Assembly (NCBI GenBank): GCA_963575745.1
Contig: CAUYUJ010018059.1
Location: 452,501-516,500 of the forward strand
DNA length: 64,000 nucleotides
Direction: 5' to 3'
Origin: Prorocentrum cordatum
Lineage: Eukaryota; Sar; Dinophyceae; Prorocentrales; Prorocentraceae
This document shows, one piece after another, positions 35,178 to 46,689 of the stretch. A model generated the notes under the pieces. The model was not told the DNA's origin. It saw nothing but the letters and a program-made list of their open reading frames with translations, and did no database searches. Each line of letters starts with the position of its first letter. The stretch's first letter is position 1. The translations under genes and the position numbers were made by a program.

Positions 35178-35337
35178 TTAAGTCGGGCTCGTCCCTCTAC
35201 AAGAGGAATATTCAAAAATAGTCGAACAATAGTCTGGGGACTAATTTTGCAGCATTGTTTTACCATTGGGGGGTATTTTTTGAGTATTTTTTATTTCTCG
35301 TCGAAAATCCTCCTGTAGGGGGACACGCCCGACTTAA
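35178..35337. mobile_element. ~160-bp MITE with palindrome-bearing termini, copy 1
   Basis: The termini are about 30-base inverted repeats starting TTAAGTCGGGC. Inside each lies its own palindrome, GTCCC(C/T)CTACA with GGGGG or decayed forms. The interior (AACAATAGTCT, ATTGTTTTACCATTGGGGGGTATT) matches the copy at 52,057-52,212. Flanks ACCCCCAATC and ACCCCAGTC may be a decayed target-site duplication of 9-10 bases, as in hAT or Mutator-like elements. Non-coding. Confidence 0.75.
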
Positions 35338-35542
35338 CCCCAGTCCAAGCCTCCCAGGGGGTCCGAGCTGGCGGTCGAGCAGGGGCGCAGCGTGCTGACA
35401 TGGCAGCCATTCTTTGGCGTCTCGTTGCGCCGAACGGCGCGGGCCCCCGCCTCCCCGCCTCCCCGCCGCCCCCCCTGAAGACCAGCTCTTGGCTTTTTGC
35501 GGCTGGTTTCTGACGACTGGTCAGGACCCCTCAACCCCAGTA

Positions 35543-35696
35543 CAGTCGGCCCAGATTAGTAGGTCTACCCTGCCAGCTCAAGGGTACCCTTGTGTCCTGT
35601 GCCTCGCGACACGTGCCTTCTTACACTCCAATGGCGATGTGGCCTTCGGAAGGGTCTTGTGTCCTCTCGCGTGTCCTCTCCAATGAAGTCCGATTG
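35543..35696. mobile_element. Mariner-like MITE, copy 3
   Basis: The left end CAGTCGGCCCAGATTAG is preceded by TA. The interior matches 3,071-3,223 closely, including CAAGGGTACCCTTGTGTCC and TCGGAAGGGTCTTGTGTCC. The right end is decayed (GTCCGATTG, flanked by GA). Confidence 0.7.
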
Positions 35697-36424
35697 GATG
35701 CTTGCGCGGCTGGCAATACCAGATCGACTGAGCATCGACGAAGCACCAGCCCAGACCCAGACCACCCCTCTCCCTCCCACACCCCATATGTCGAAATCTT
35801 TATTTATATGTTTATACATTTACAGAGTTCATTTTATACACAAAAAAGAAACCGCTTACCCATCAGGCCCACCAAATAATGTTCTCGGAACCTCGTGTGC
35901 TGTGAACGACATATTTCTTCATAGTTTTCCTGGTTGGGACCGTATTTGTTGCTATCAATCGGGCTTATGTTCTGAGACCATTGTTTGTGTTATTGCGAAG
36001 GCCTTACGGCCGGTGCCGCCGACACTGAAGGGGGACGTCGACGTTGCGAGTCGAAGCTCCGACCAACCCCCCCCGGCGCTCAGAAGCTTCTCCGAGGGCT
36101 CCTGAGCGCAGTCGACACGTTCGATATGGACGCCAAACGTGTCAACCCGACACGCCAAAAGCGTGCCGCAGCGATGTGTGTCCGAAGCTGTCTGGGCTGG
36201 GGATGTCGAGCATCTGCCCATGCGCGCCCTTCCCGCCAAGCGGCCCCCGATGTGGACGACCCGGAACAGCAACAGCAGCAGGGGGCAGAGGAGGGAACGA
36301 CAGCTGGGGACCAGGACGAACCTGGAGCTGAGTGAGGGAGGAGAGCGAGCGACAGGAAACGACTGTGCCGAGGGACGTCCACGACGATGGCGGCGGCGGC
36401 GGCGGCGACGACGACGCAGCCGTG
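35697..36424. other. No gene seen
   Basis: Contains an AT-rich island at about 35,790-35,860 and a repeated CGACACG word near 36,110-36,160. No recognisable domain. Confidence 0.45.
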
Positions 36425-37025
36425 GGCCCGGGACCTCAGGGATGCTTCTTGGGGTCTCTTGGGAAGGCTCTCAGGGGCCTCCGGGTCGGAATTGTGGGGT
36501 CTCTTGGGGGCCTCTTGTGGGCCTTTTAGGGTGTCCTGGCGGCCTCTTGTGGGCTTCTTGAGGCCTTATTGGGAGCCCCCTGGGGCCTCCTTGGAGCTTT
36601 TTGGGGCCGAGGGCTCGACATGTCCGTTCGGTTTCCCCGTGAAGGCACGCTCTTGGAGCCGTCTTGGAGGCGTGTTGGGCTATCTTTGGGTTCTCTTGAA
36701 GTATTTTGGAGCGTTCTTTGGAGCCTCTTCGGCCGTTTTGGGGCGGTCTGGAGGTCCTCTTCGGCTGTCTTGGAGCGGTGGGAAGCGGAAAAGGCCAGAA
36801 CGCCCGAATCTTTTTTTCATACAAAAAGAAATCCATTATGTTTGCCTCTCGGGGCCCTGACGGGAGTGCCTTTGAAGGGCTCTTGGGGCGTCTTGGAGGT
36901 CTCCCGGGCAGTCCGGGAGCGTGAAGGCGTGTTGGACCGACCGTTTGGCGATTGGGGGCACTTTTTGGACCGTCTCGGGGGCCTCTTGGGGCACTCTTGG
37001 CTTGTTTTGGTATGGTCTTTTGTGC
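36425..37025 (+). repeat. Family L repeat, long block with core
   Basis: About 600 bases of GGCCTCTTGGGG-type units. The core GGAAGCGGAAAAGGCCAGAA at about 36,780 resembles the core at 44,025 and those at 1,920 and 2,500. Confidence 0.75.
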
Positions 37026-37199
37026 AGCCCCGGGACCCCCGGGGGAGGCGCGTATCTGACCCCCTCCCAGGACCCCCTCCTGGGCTCCCCCCCGGACCCT
37101 CCCCCGACGGGGGAGGTCGGGAGCCTTGAGACGGGGGTCAATGCAAACGGGGGTCAGCCAGGGCACCGGATCCTGCAGGATCCTGCGAAGACCCCCTCT

Positions 37200-37345
37200 G
37201 GCTGACCCGGGTTAGGGAGCCGCTCGTGGCCGCGAGGCGGCCGCGCCTATTGGCTGACCCGGGTCTGCGAAGGCCTGCGTTGCAGTTCTTTTTCCTGCAT
37301 TGTAGTTTTCGGTTTCCTGCTGACCCGGGTCTGGATTGACCCGGG
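37200..37345. other. Four GACCCGGG(T) palindrome sites
   Basis: TGACCCGGGT occurs at about 37,203, 37,256, 37,321 and 37,337. Three of the four form the full 10-base palindrome GACCCGGGTC. The duplicated ATCCTGCAGGATCCTGC lies just upstream. Function unknown. Confidence 0.6.
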
Positions 37346-38465
37346 TCAGAAGATCCCCGAGGAGGGAGCACCCCGCCGAAGTCGGTGGGACAGGGCCAAG
37401 GAGTTGGGCGCCCCGCACACGAGGAGGGAGCCGAGCTGCGAGGGCTCGGAGGCGGTGCAGGGGGCCGACGACGAGGACTTCGAGGAGCAGGAGCTTCAGA
37501 CGACAGCTCGCGCGCCACAGACGGGCACGCCGCCTCCCCAGGCTCCTCGGAGGACCTCGAGGCACGACAGCCTCGGGCTCACGGCGGGCGCCTGGGCGGG
37601 AACGGGCACCACGACGACGGCGACCAGCAGCTGCGGGGCCCCACCATCGCCGAGCTGCACACTGGGGACCCGCAGCGACCGCTCTGAACACGACGAGCGC
37701 CAGCTTGCACGACGGATGCCAGCAGCGCGTCGCGGAAGGCCAGGGCGGGGCGCGGCGGCGCGCGAGGTCGACCAGCGCCTTTCGCACCACGGCTCCAAAC
37801 GGCAAGGCGAGCACGTGCAGGAGGGCCCCCGGGAGCCAGCTCAACGACGCCGAGCAAGCGGACAGGTCACGTCGTGAGCACGACGCCGACGTTAGGGCGG
37901 CAGAGCCCCGAGGACCACATCGCTGAGCGGCACATCCGGGCCCGAGCAGCACGACGGGCACTTGCGCCGCGGCCTGCAGAAGAGCTCGAGCTGGGCACGG
38001 GGAGCTGCATGGCCGCGACTTGCGACGGCCTGCGCGCGAAGGCTCGCGAGGCCCGGGAGGCCGCCGACGGCGCTGACTCGACGGTGGTGTATTTTTGGAG
38101 GCCCAGTCACGCCGGGGCCTCGTCGGGAAGGGCGCGTTGGCCTGGCATGGTATGTAACTAAGTTTCTCTGCTGCCGCATTGTGGCTCGAGGTCAGTCCCC
38201 GCTGGCCGCTCTGCCGCCAGTCCGTTCATGAGAGTTGGTGGGCGATCCAGGGGCGCAGTTGGTCCTCGGACCGAACGCGTTCGGGCTTGGTCTCCCGGCG
38301 CTGTGCCAGAGCAACGGCGCGGCCAACACGGTGTTGCTCTGGCACGGCTGCGCCACTGACGTGCCCGAGCGAATGTGTGGGTCGGCGTCGCCGCTCTGAG
38401 CTGAGCAGTTGCGGCAGGTGCTTGCTTCGGCTGGAGGCGTCGGGTATCGTAGCAGCTCTCTGGCT
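37346..38465. other. Open GC-rich DNA, no recognisable gene
   Basis: Long frames run on both strands through 37,350-37,950 but their content is Arg/Ala-rich and phase-independent. I see no domain in any frame. Confidence 0.35.
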
Positions 38466-38928
38466 GGTCTGCGTAGGCGTGTGTGTGTGTGTGTGAATGT
38501 GTGTGTGTGTGGGAGTGTGTGTAGGAGTGTGAGTGTGCGTGTGAGTGTGTGTGTGTGTGCGTGCGTGCGTGCGTGTTTGTGTTTGTGTTTGTGTTTGTGT
38601 TTGTGTTTGTGTTTGTGTTTGTGTTTGTGTTTGTGGTTGGTTGTGTTCGTGTTTATGTTTGTGTTTGTGTGTGTTTGTGTGTGCTCATGTTTATGTGTGT
38701 GTGTTTGTGTTTGTACTTGTGTTTGTGTGTGTGTGTGTGTTCGTGTTCGTGTTCCTGTTTGTGATTGTGATTGTGTTTGTGATTATGAGTGTGGTTGTGT
38801 TTGCGGTCGTGTTAGAAGTTGTGTTTGTGTTCGTGTTCGTGCTTGTGCTTGTGTTTGTGCTCGTGTTTGTGTTTGTGTTTGTGTTCGAGTTCGTGTTTGT
38901 GCTTGTGTTCGTGTTTGTGATTGTGTTT

Positions 38929-38969
<41 letters not shown>

Positions 38970-39100
38970 TGTGTTTGTGCTTGTGCTTGTGTTCGTGTGT
39001 TTGTGTTTGTGTGCGTGCGTGCGTGCGTGCGTGCGTACGTGTGTATGTGTGTGTGTGTGGTGTGTGTGTGTGGTGCGTGTGTGCGTGTGCGCGCTGTGTA
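38466..39100 (+). repeat. GT / GTGTTT microsatellite
   Basis: About 630 bases of TGTGTG, TTTGTG and TTCGTG hexamers. Cys/Val and His/Thr frames are artefacts. Confidence 0.97.
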
Positions 39101-39890
39101 TGGGCATAGCCTTGCGACCGCAGCGCCAAAGCGAACATACCCTGTGCGGGAGGCTGCGCTGAGCGGGAAGCGACCGACATCCTCGAATGCGTCGAACCAT
39201 CATCATGATACTTCTCGTAAGCACGTGCATCTTCACCATCCTCCGTGACCTCTCCTGGTCCTCCTCGTCCTGCTCCTCGTGTCCTCGCCTCCCTCGCCCG
39301 GGGGAGAGTGGCTCGGGGTTGGAGGCGCGAGGGGAGGGAGGGGGTTGGGAGGGGAGGGGGGCAGAAGGGGGGGTGGGGGGAGATGGGACGGGGGGGGGAG
39401 GGCGGGAGCAGCGATGAGAGGAGAGCAGCGATCCAAGACATGCGACGTCGCGGTCTTTGCAACTACGCGGCCCCCGGAAGAGGAGTCCCGACGCTTTCCC
39501 CAGGGCCCGTCTCTCATCCTTGGTCGTTGTCTGACGGCTCCGGGGCCTTGCCAGGCCCCCCCCGAGGCCGAACATGTAGCAACAAAACATCCATCCTGAT
39601 GTTTGTGGAGGGCGCGAGCACGTCTCGAGCAGGGCTAGGACAAGTGACATCCCTTGCAGAGCATCCCCGAGGCCGCGACGCCCGATGCATCCTCCGGAGC
39701 CGCCAGATCTCAGAGATTCCCGATTTACCCTCACCCGAAACAGTCTTCGTCCTGGCTTCGTCTTCGCGTCTGGCAAGGAGCGAGGCGTCCGCCTGCCCCC
39801 GCCCGCCCCATCCCTCGCAGGAGGCACGCGCGCGAGCTCCCCGCAACCTGCAGCGGTACCAGGCCCGGGCCCCCCTCTCGCGGTGGGGCG
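39101..39890. other. No gene seen; G-run cluster
   Basis: 39,300-39,420 is a run of G tracts separated by single bases or short spacers and could form G-quadruplexes. The rest has no recognisable domain. Confidence 0.45.
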
Positions 39891-39894
39891 TCGC

Positions 39895-40795
39895 AGGAGG
39901 CGGAGGAGGAGGAGGAGGAGGAGGAGGAGGAGGACTACAAGGAGGAGGAGGAGGAGGAGGAGGAGGAGGAGGAGGAGGACCACAAGGACGAGGTCGAGGT
40001 CGAGGTTTGTGTGTACGTGTGTGTGTGTGTGTGGGGGGGACGAGGGGCATGGCGCGGCGTGTGCTCCAACCGAAAGGCCCTGGCTACTGGCAGCCGAGGC
40101 GTCATGCAGCATACGAGAGAAGAGGAGCCCGGTGGGGGCGCAGAGCAAGGAGAAGGAAGGAGGGGGAGAAGGAGGAGGAGGAGAAGGAGGAGGAGGGGGA
40201 GGAGATGGAGGAGGAGGAGGAGGAGGAGGAGGGGGAGGGGTAGAGGAGGAGGAGATAGAGGAGGAGGAGGAGGAGGAGGAGGAGGAGGAGGAGGAGGACG
40301 GAGGGAGGACGGAGGACGGAGGAGGAAAAGAAGAAGGAGGATGAGGAGGGGGAGGAGGAGGAGGAGGAAGAGGAGGAGGAGAAGGAGGATGAGGAGAGGA
40401 GAGGAGGAGGAGGAGGAGGAAGAGGAGGAGGAGGAGGAGGAGGAGGGAGGAGGAGGAGGATGGGGAGGAGGAAGGGGATCAGGATGGGGAGGAGGAGGAG
40501 GAAGAGGAGGAGGAGGTGAGGAGGAGGAGGAGGAGGAGGAGGGGGCGGAGGAGGAGGAGGGAGGGGGAGGAGGAGGAGCTGGGGAGGAGGAGGAGGAGGA
40601 GGAGGAGGAGGAGGAGGGAGGAGGAGGGGGAGGGGGAGGAGGAGGGGAGGGGGAGAGGAGGAGGAGGAGGAGGAGGAGGAGGAGGAGGAGGAGGGAGGAG
40701 GAGGGAAGAGGAGGAGCAGGTAAAGTGGGAGGTAGGTGGGAGGAGGAGGAGGAGGAGGAGGAGGAGGTGGAGGAGGAGGACGAGGGTTTGCACGA
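39895..40795 (+). repeat. Long GGA array
   Basis: About 900 bases of GGA and GGG repeats, broken near 39,985-40,145 by a GTGTGT run and unique sequence. Poly-Glu, poly-Gly and poly-Pro frames are artefacts. Confidence 0.97.
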
Positions 40796-41279
40796 GGCGG
40801 GGGACGGCGTGGGCGGGGAGGGTCTGGCCGTATCGGGCAGGCGTCGCTTGAGAAGGACGAGGACGAGTATCAATTCCAAGGCTAATATTGAGACGAGTAC
40901 CATACTGATACTTAAGTTGCGACTGCTACAACTATTGCTTTTACTAGCACATGTACTGGTACTGATACGTGGACTGGCACTCGTAGTTGCTGACTCGACT
41001 TGTACCAACACGCAAAGTTTCAGAAACAGTGCTTGCACTGAGGGGTTTTTGTTTCTGGAATTCGGAACTGGGGGGGTTGTCGGTCTGGCGGCTATGTTGT
41101 CGCCGTCGCCGCCCCGTCGCCACCTTGTCGCCGCCCGTCGTCTGGTCCTGGTTGTCGGTCTGGCGCCTATGTTGTCGCCGTCGCCGCCTTGTCGCCGCCC
41201 GTCGTCTGGGCCTGATTGTCGGTCTCTCGACTGTGTTGGTTCCGTCGCTTCACCGCCGCTGCCTCGTCGCGACCTCGCA
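40796..41279. other. Short GTCGCCGCC-type repeats; no gene seen
   Basis: 41,080-41,260 contains repeated TTGTCGCCGTCGCCGCC words and a duplicated GTCTGGTCCTG / GTCTGGGCCTG segment with a period of about 60 bases. 40,860-41,000 has TACTGATAC words. No domain. Confidence 0.5.
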
Positions 41280-41949
41280 GAATTTCACCGCATAGATTAC
41301 GCCACATGGATTGCACCACATGGGCTGCAGCACATAGTTTGCACCACATATGCTCCAAAACATACGTTCTCTTGTTCTACAAAGAATAGACTCTACCCCC
41401 TCCCGATTATCGGTTCCCTTTCTCGTTTTGCAATTTGCATATGGTTCTGCCCCGTCGTCCATTCTGGATATGACTTCATTCCATCCGAGGGTATCGGCCC
41501 CCTCCCGCCATCTTCTGCAACAGATACTATGCGAGCGCACTCGTTGATCACAAATCATCAGTTGTCAAGAGTCCTTCGCGAAAAGTGGGACGAATCACGC
41601 ATGCGCGCGTCGTCGCGCGCGCATGACGAAATCCTCCAAAAACCGTAGGTTTCGTCGGGATTTCAAAATCGAGGGTCCAAAATCATACAACAACTCCGGG
41701 CGTCGCAACCCAAAGTTTCCAACACAACTTGCGCGCGCGTTCTTGCGATTTCTTGAGAAAGCCAAATGTTGTCCCAACAGTTTCATAACATGCTCCCAAA
41801 TTGGCTTCGCGCGCGCATGTCGAAATCGCTCGAACGCCTTGGCGGGCGTGGTGGTGTGTCACGACCCGAGTCACATAATACCTATACGACCACCCTTCGG
41901 GTGATAAGGAGGTTGTTGGGGGGGAGAGGGGAGGGGACCAACATCTGAC

Positions 41950-42793
41950 TCAATCGATCTCACTATCGAACTTTCTCAACGGGACACAACGGGACACTTG
42001 TCGATCTCACTATCGACCTCATTCAGCGGGACACCACGGGACACCACGGGCCACCACGGGACACCTCGGGACACCTCTCGATCTCATTATCGGTCTCACT
42101 ATCGATCTCACTCAACGGGACACCACGGGACACCTCGTGACACCACATCGATCTCACTATCGATCTCACTCAACGGGACACCACGGGACACCGAGGGACA
42201 CCTCGGTGCGCCACATCGATCTCAGTATCGATCTCAGTATCGATCTCACTGTCGATCTCATCCAACGGGACACCATAGGACACCACGGGACACCTGTCGA
42301 TCTCGCTATCGATCTCACGATCGATCTGATTCAGCGGGACACCACGGGACACCACGGGCCACCACGGGCCACCGCGGGACACCTCTCAATCTCTTTATCG
42401 GTCTCATTATCGATCTCACTATCGATCTCACTCAACGGGACACCGTAGGACACCACGGGGCACCGAGGGACACCTGTCGATGTAACCATCGATCTCATCA
42501 TCGTTCCCACTCAACGGGACACGGCGGGACACATGTCGATCTCACCATCGATCTCTCTTTTTGGGACACCACGGGACACCTCGGGACACCACATCGATCT
42601 CAGTATCGGTCTCACTATCGATCTCACCCAACGGGACACCATAGGACACCACGGGACACTTGTCGATCTCATTATCGATATCATTATCGATCTCATTCAA
42701 CGGGACACCATAGGACACCACAGGACACCTCGGGGCACCACGTCGATCTCAATATCGATACCGGGACACCCGGGACACCGGGACACCCGAGAC
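41950..42793 (+). repeat. Bipartite satellite: CGATCTCACTAT 12-mer and GGGACACCAC 10-mer
   Basis: About eleven modules of roughly 50-105 bases. Each has two to four copies of CGATCTCA(C/T/G)TAT, a joint CACTCAAC, and then two to five copies of GGGACACCAC. Both subunits vary in number between modules but stay in the same order. A plus-strand frame is open through all of it (41,998-43,275) because neither subunit contains a stop in any phase. Confidence 0.9.
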
Positions 42794-43035
42794 ACCGCCC
42801 AGCCCAAACGGCCACTGGCTGCTGGGCGACGGACTTTCGCTCCTACTTCGGCCTAGCTACAGGACGATCACGCGCAGCTTCGCCTCGACCGCCCGCACGA
42901 CACGAACACGAAACCGAAACCGATTTCCCGGTGGGGAGTCTCCGTTTCACTGCGATCTCACCCCCCAACCTCCGACAATGCGATCCACCTTCGCGCGTTT
43001 GCCGCGCGCGCATGTCGAACTCTTTCCAAAATCCT

Positions 43036-43275
43036 CATCACCGACGCGAAGACGCCGTCATCGTCGTCAGCGTGATCAGCATCGGCGCCGTCACTGGCTG
43101 CCCAATTGTCGCTGCCAGCATGGTCACCAGCATCGCTATGATCATCATCGCGTCTACCGTTCTCAACGTTGCCATGATACCGGGCCCGCCCAAATCGCCG
43201 ACTCGCACGGAAGTGCCCGCGGGGATGTGCCGAGCGGTCAGCGCCACCGCTTTCGCGTCGGCCGCGCCAAACTAG
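43036..43275 (+). other. Hydrophobic peptide frame within repeat module A
   Basis: The frame encodes AVIVVSVISIGAV and a further hydrophobic run (MVTSIAMIIIASTVLNVAMI), then a polar tail. It would form one or two membrane segments. The reversed copy at 16,860-17,305 keeps the same start (AVIVVSVISIGAV) and a similar second hydrophobic run. The copy at 46,872-47,190 has lost it by deletion. It has no ATG of its own. It may be a relic of a real exon carried by the repeat or a GTC/ATC-triplet coincidence. Confidence 0.3.
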
Positions 43276-43629
43276 CTGGCCGCTTCGCGCGCGAGAACGC
43301 GGGCTATCGCGGCCGCAGGGATGCACCAGCCAACACCCAGCACTCATCGCAATCGCCGCCGCATGGGTTCAGCAAACTAAGTTGCGGGTGGGTGGGTATG
43401 ATGATTGCGCGAGCAGTGGAGTGGACAGTTTCAAGTTTGAGAAGGTGAGTTGCACAACATAGGTCGCACCACATATATTGCACAACATAGTTTGCACACC
43501 ATAGAGCGCACAACCAAGATTGCGCAACATGTTTTACGCCGCTAGTATTGCAAAAAAGAGACCGCACACCATCGAATGGCGTTCGGCCCATGCCGCCACC
43601 GTGCCTGGGTTTTTGGTATGAAGCATAGT

Positions 43630-44190
43630 GGGTGCTCGTTGGGATCTCGTGGGAGGCTTTTCGGGGGCCTCTTGGGGGCAGTTTGGACGCCTCTTGCGGG
43701 CCGTTTGGGGGCGCCTACGGGCCTCTTGAAAGTTTCTTGGGGGCCTCTTGGGTCCTCTCGGGGGCCTCTTGGGGGCCTCGTGGGGCCTCATGGGCGCCTC
43801 TTGGGGCCTGCTGGGGGCCCCTTGTGGTGGAAGGCTAGCATGTTCGGTCCGCGTTCCCTCTCTTGGGCCCCTTTTGGGGCCCTCTTGGGGCCCTCTTGGG
43901 CCTTTGTGGGCGTCTTTGGGGTTGTCTTAGGGCCCTCTTGTGTCGTTGTTGGTCCCTCTTGGATTCCTCTTGGCCCAACTTGGGGCGGCCTTGGGGGCCC
44001 CTGGGGCGTCTGGGGGCGTCGGAAAGCCGAAATGGCGAGAACGCTAAGATCTATCATCGACTTACGGGTCCTCTTGGGAGGCCTCTTGGAGGCCTTCTTG
44101 GGCGTTTTGGAGGTGTCTGGGGCCACGTGGAGGCCACTGACAACGTCTTTGAGCGTTGTGTCGGCGAGTCGGGCTTTTTTCCTACCGTAA
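43630..44190 (+). repeat. Family L repeat with core
   Basis: GGCCTCTTGGGGGCC units throughout. The core GGAAAGCCGAAATGGCGAGAA lies at about 44,021. The block sits between two composite-repeat copies. Confidence 0.75.
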
Positions 44191-44379
44191 TAGGCGGTCA
44201 CAGCGCCCAGAGGACCCGCAGGAAACACCGAAGAACTCACGGGGGCCAGCCCAAGAAGCCCCACGACGGCCCAAGACGGCCTGGGAAGCGGTTGGTGCGG
44301 GAGAATAAAGAATTACAATCTAGCAGCAGCAGTAGCACAGCATGAGCCTTGGGGCACTCCACGTCGTGCCAGAGGCACG

Positions 44380-45010
44380 GTGGCGGGTATACTGCACAAC
44401 AGGGATTGCAAACACAGATCGCATTTCATAGGTGTTAGGATCTACCCCCCTCCTTCCCCCCGGGGTTAACGACACACTTTTTTCGTATTGCAATGTACAT
44501 ATGGTTCTGCCCCGTCGCCCATCCGAAAAATGAGTTCATACCTTCGCACGCAGGCCGTTATCGACCCTCCGTCACCTTCTGTAACAAAACATATGCGCGC
44601 ATTCGTTTGTCAAAAGTCATAAGAAGACAAACACTCTTTGCGCAAATGCGCCGAAGTGCACACGCACGCGTCGGCGCGCGCATTCCGGAATCCTTCAGAT
44701 ACCTTAGGTCCCGTAAGGATTTCAAAGCCGCATGACCAACAACATACAAAACACATGGTCAAGGATTAAACCATGCTCGCATGATTTTGCGAATTCTTCA
44801 GAAAGCCATCGGTTCTTCAACATTTTCAAGACATGCTACCAAACGGGCTTCGCGCGCGCATGTCGAAATCGTTCGAACGCCCTTGCGCGCGTGTTGTCGC
44901 GAGGATCCTTTGCAACAAATGAGCAGGAATCACGTGCGCGCGTCGTCTCGCGCGCGCATGCCGAAATCCTTCAACAACCATCGGTTTCGCACGCATTTTG
45001 CTCTGCGCGT
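44380..45010 (+). repeat. Composite repeat, B and C modules
   Basis: A short minisatellite remnant (44,385-44,430), the B module (CATATGGTTCTGCCCCGTCG at about 44,498) and several C units, including GGCTTCGCGCGCGCATGTCG at about 44,847. The A module is absent. Confidence 0.65.
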
Positions 45011-45059
45011 TTGGCCGCATCCCGCAGTTGGCGCGCGCTTGGCACGCCGATTGCTTCGA

Positions 45060-45530
45060 CGGCATCAGAGAACCCCAAGATCGCCCAAGGACATCACAAG
45101 GGGCCTCCAAGACGGCACAAGAGGCCCTCAATATCGCCCCACGACGCCCCACAAGGGGACACCAGATCCCCCCAGAGGCCGAGCGTACCGAGATGGCCTC
45201 TGGACGGCCCACGAGCGCTCGAAGACAGCTCAAGACTGCTCCTAGACGGCCACAAAAAGGTCTTCCCGACGGTCCACGAGGCCGCCGGGAAGGCCCCCCA
45301 CGGGCCGGGAGGCCCCCAGGAAACCCAAAACAGTGCCCAAACTAGTCTCCAAGAGACCCCGAAGCTCCCCGCAAGAGGCCCAAAATTGTGCTCCGAGAGA
45401 CTTCAAAAGAGACACTAGATACGTACATGAGGCCTCTGGCCAGCAACCCAGGCGTATCCCCCTGATCGGCCCCAAACCACCGTCAAGGCTGCTCCAGAGA
45501 GCCCCCCAAGACGGTTTCGAGGAGTCTCTT
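45060..45530 (-). repeat. Family L repeat, opposite orientation
   Basis: Units such as CCAAGATCGCCCAAGG and GGCCCCAAAC are the reverse complement of the family consensus. Confidence 0.65.
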
Positions 45531-46049
45531 CTGGCCCCAACAAATCCGGGAATCTTGGGTTTGGATTATACGTTCATTCATCCAGGATTCAGGACAGAGA
45601 CTTCACGCTCGAATCAAGCATGTCCATCTCTCGTTCAAGTGTCGTGTGGGATGAATGATGGTGGGGTATCTAATTGCGTGGCACTGCAGCCCAGGGTAGC
45701 AACGCCTTTCACGCAGGAATATCCAGCGAGCTGCAGCCCAAGGCATCAGCTCATGTACAGTGCTGGCCGCTGCATCCCCAGCACCTTCTGCTCAGAGTTA
45801 GCGAGAGACGATCCCCGTGGCAGAGTTATCATGGAGAAACAGCATGGCGGGCGGACGGATGACGGACGTCGGACGACGGACGAAGACGACGGGACCGCCC
45901 ATGGGGGAGGGGACCTGGGGTGGCCCACTTTTCCCAATTCCCCCCGTCGCAACCCAATTCGCCCCCACTTGGCTCCGGGATCCGCTTTGGGGTCTTTGGG
46001 TGACTCTTTCGGCCTGAAGAGGGTTTCGAGCTGGTTCAGGAGGACGCCC
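45531..46049. other. No gene seen
   Basis: Mixed sequence with a short GACGGACGACG-type repeat at 45,855-45,895. Confidence 0.5.
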
Positions 46050-46400
46050 GCTGGCCGCCAAGACGGCCCCTTAGTGGTTCAAAACGCTCCAAGATGTTTC
46101 AAGGCGGCCCCCAGGGGCCACAAGATGCCCCAGTGGAGCTCCAAAAGGCCCTCCCAAATGACGCCAGAAAGCCATAAACGCAAAAACCATGCAGGTGTCT
46201 CCATATGCAGTAAATCTCACGCTCGTCTCCTTCGGATGGCTTCGGGAGATCTTCACATGGCGCCGAGGCTCGAGACGGCCCCACAACTTCGAAGAAGAGC
46301 CCAAAAGGGCCCCAAGCGGGCCCCAAGGCTTCCAAGGCAGCCCAAGCAGGAAGATCCACAAGCGACCCAGAGACCCGTACACTTCAAGCCAGCCCATTTC
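46050..46400 (-). repeat. Family L repeat, opposite orientation, with core
   Basis: GGCCCCAAG-type units with a core near 46,165-46,230 (GCCATAAACGCAAAAACCATG). Confidence 0.65.
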
Positions 46401-46689
46401 ATATTCAATGTCCTCCCACGCCGGCCCTGAACAGATCGAAGCCCCCGCATAATCCAGAGCAAGAGGGGGCCGTCGATAACAACGAGAAACGAAAAGCGAG
46501 GACAACCGAGAGAGACTGGAGGGTTAACGAGGAAGGACGTATAAGGAATATTGGAGGACGAGGTAAGGCAAGGCATGGAATGAGCCTGTCCGAAAAGCAC
46601 CCACAGGTAACAACGCAACGGCATGCGCTTGGGTTCTAATAAATACATATATATATATATATGTATGTGTATATATATTCAAAAATCGC
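46401..46689. other. No gene seen; short TA microsatellite
   Basis: A TATATA run lies at about 46,645-46,680. Confidence 0.6.

Larger units (their letters stand above)
41280..43570 (+). repeat. Composite repeat: minisatellite, B, C, bipartite satellite, A, minisatellite
   Basis: In order: GCACCACATAG minisatellite (41,290-41,360), B module with CATATGGTTCTGCCCCGTCG (41,365-41,545), C module with GCGCGCGCATGTCGAAATCG (41,560-41,880), the bipartite satellite (41,950-42,793), A module (42,990-43,425) and minisatellite again (43,440-43,570). Shorter versions of the same order occur at 44,380, 46,690 and, reversed, at 16,110. Confidence 0.65.

Noticed and set aside
39654-41648. A 664-codon frame
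   Set aside because: Most of it is the GGA array; the ends have no domain and the frame continues into minisatellite.
41998-43275. A 425-codon frame through the bipartite satellite
   Set aside because: The two repeat units contain no stop in any phase, so openness is uninformative; only the hydrophobic end was kept as a separate note.
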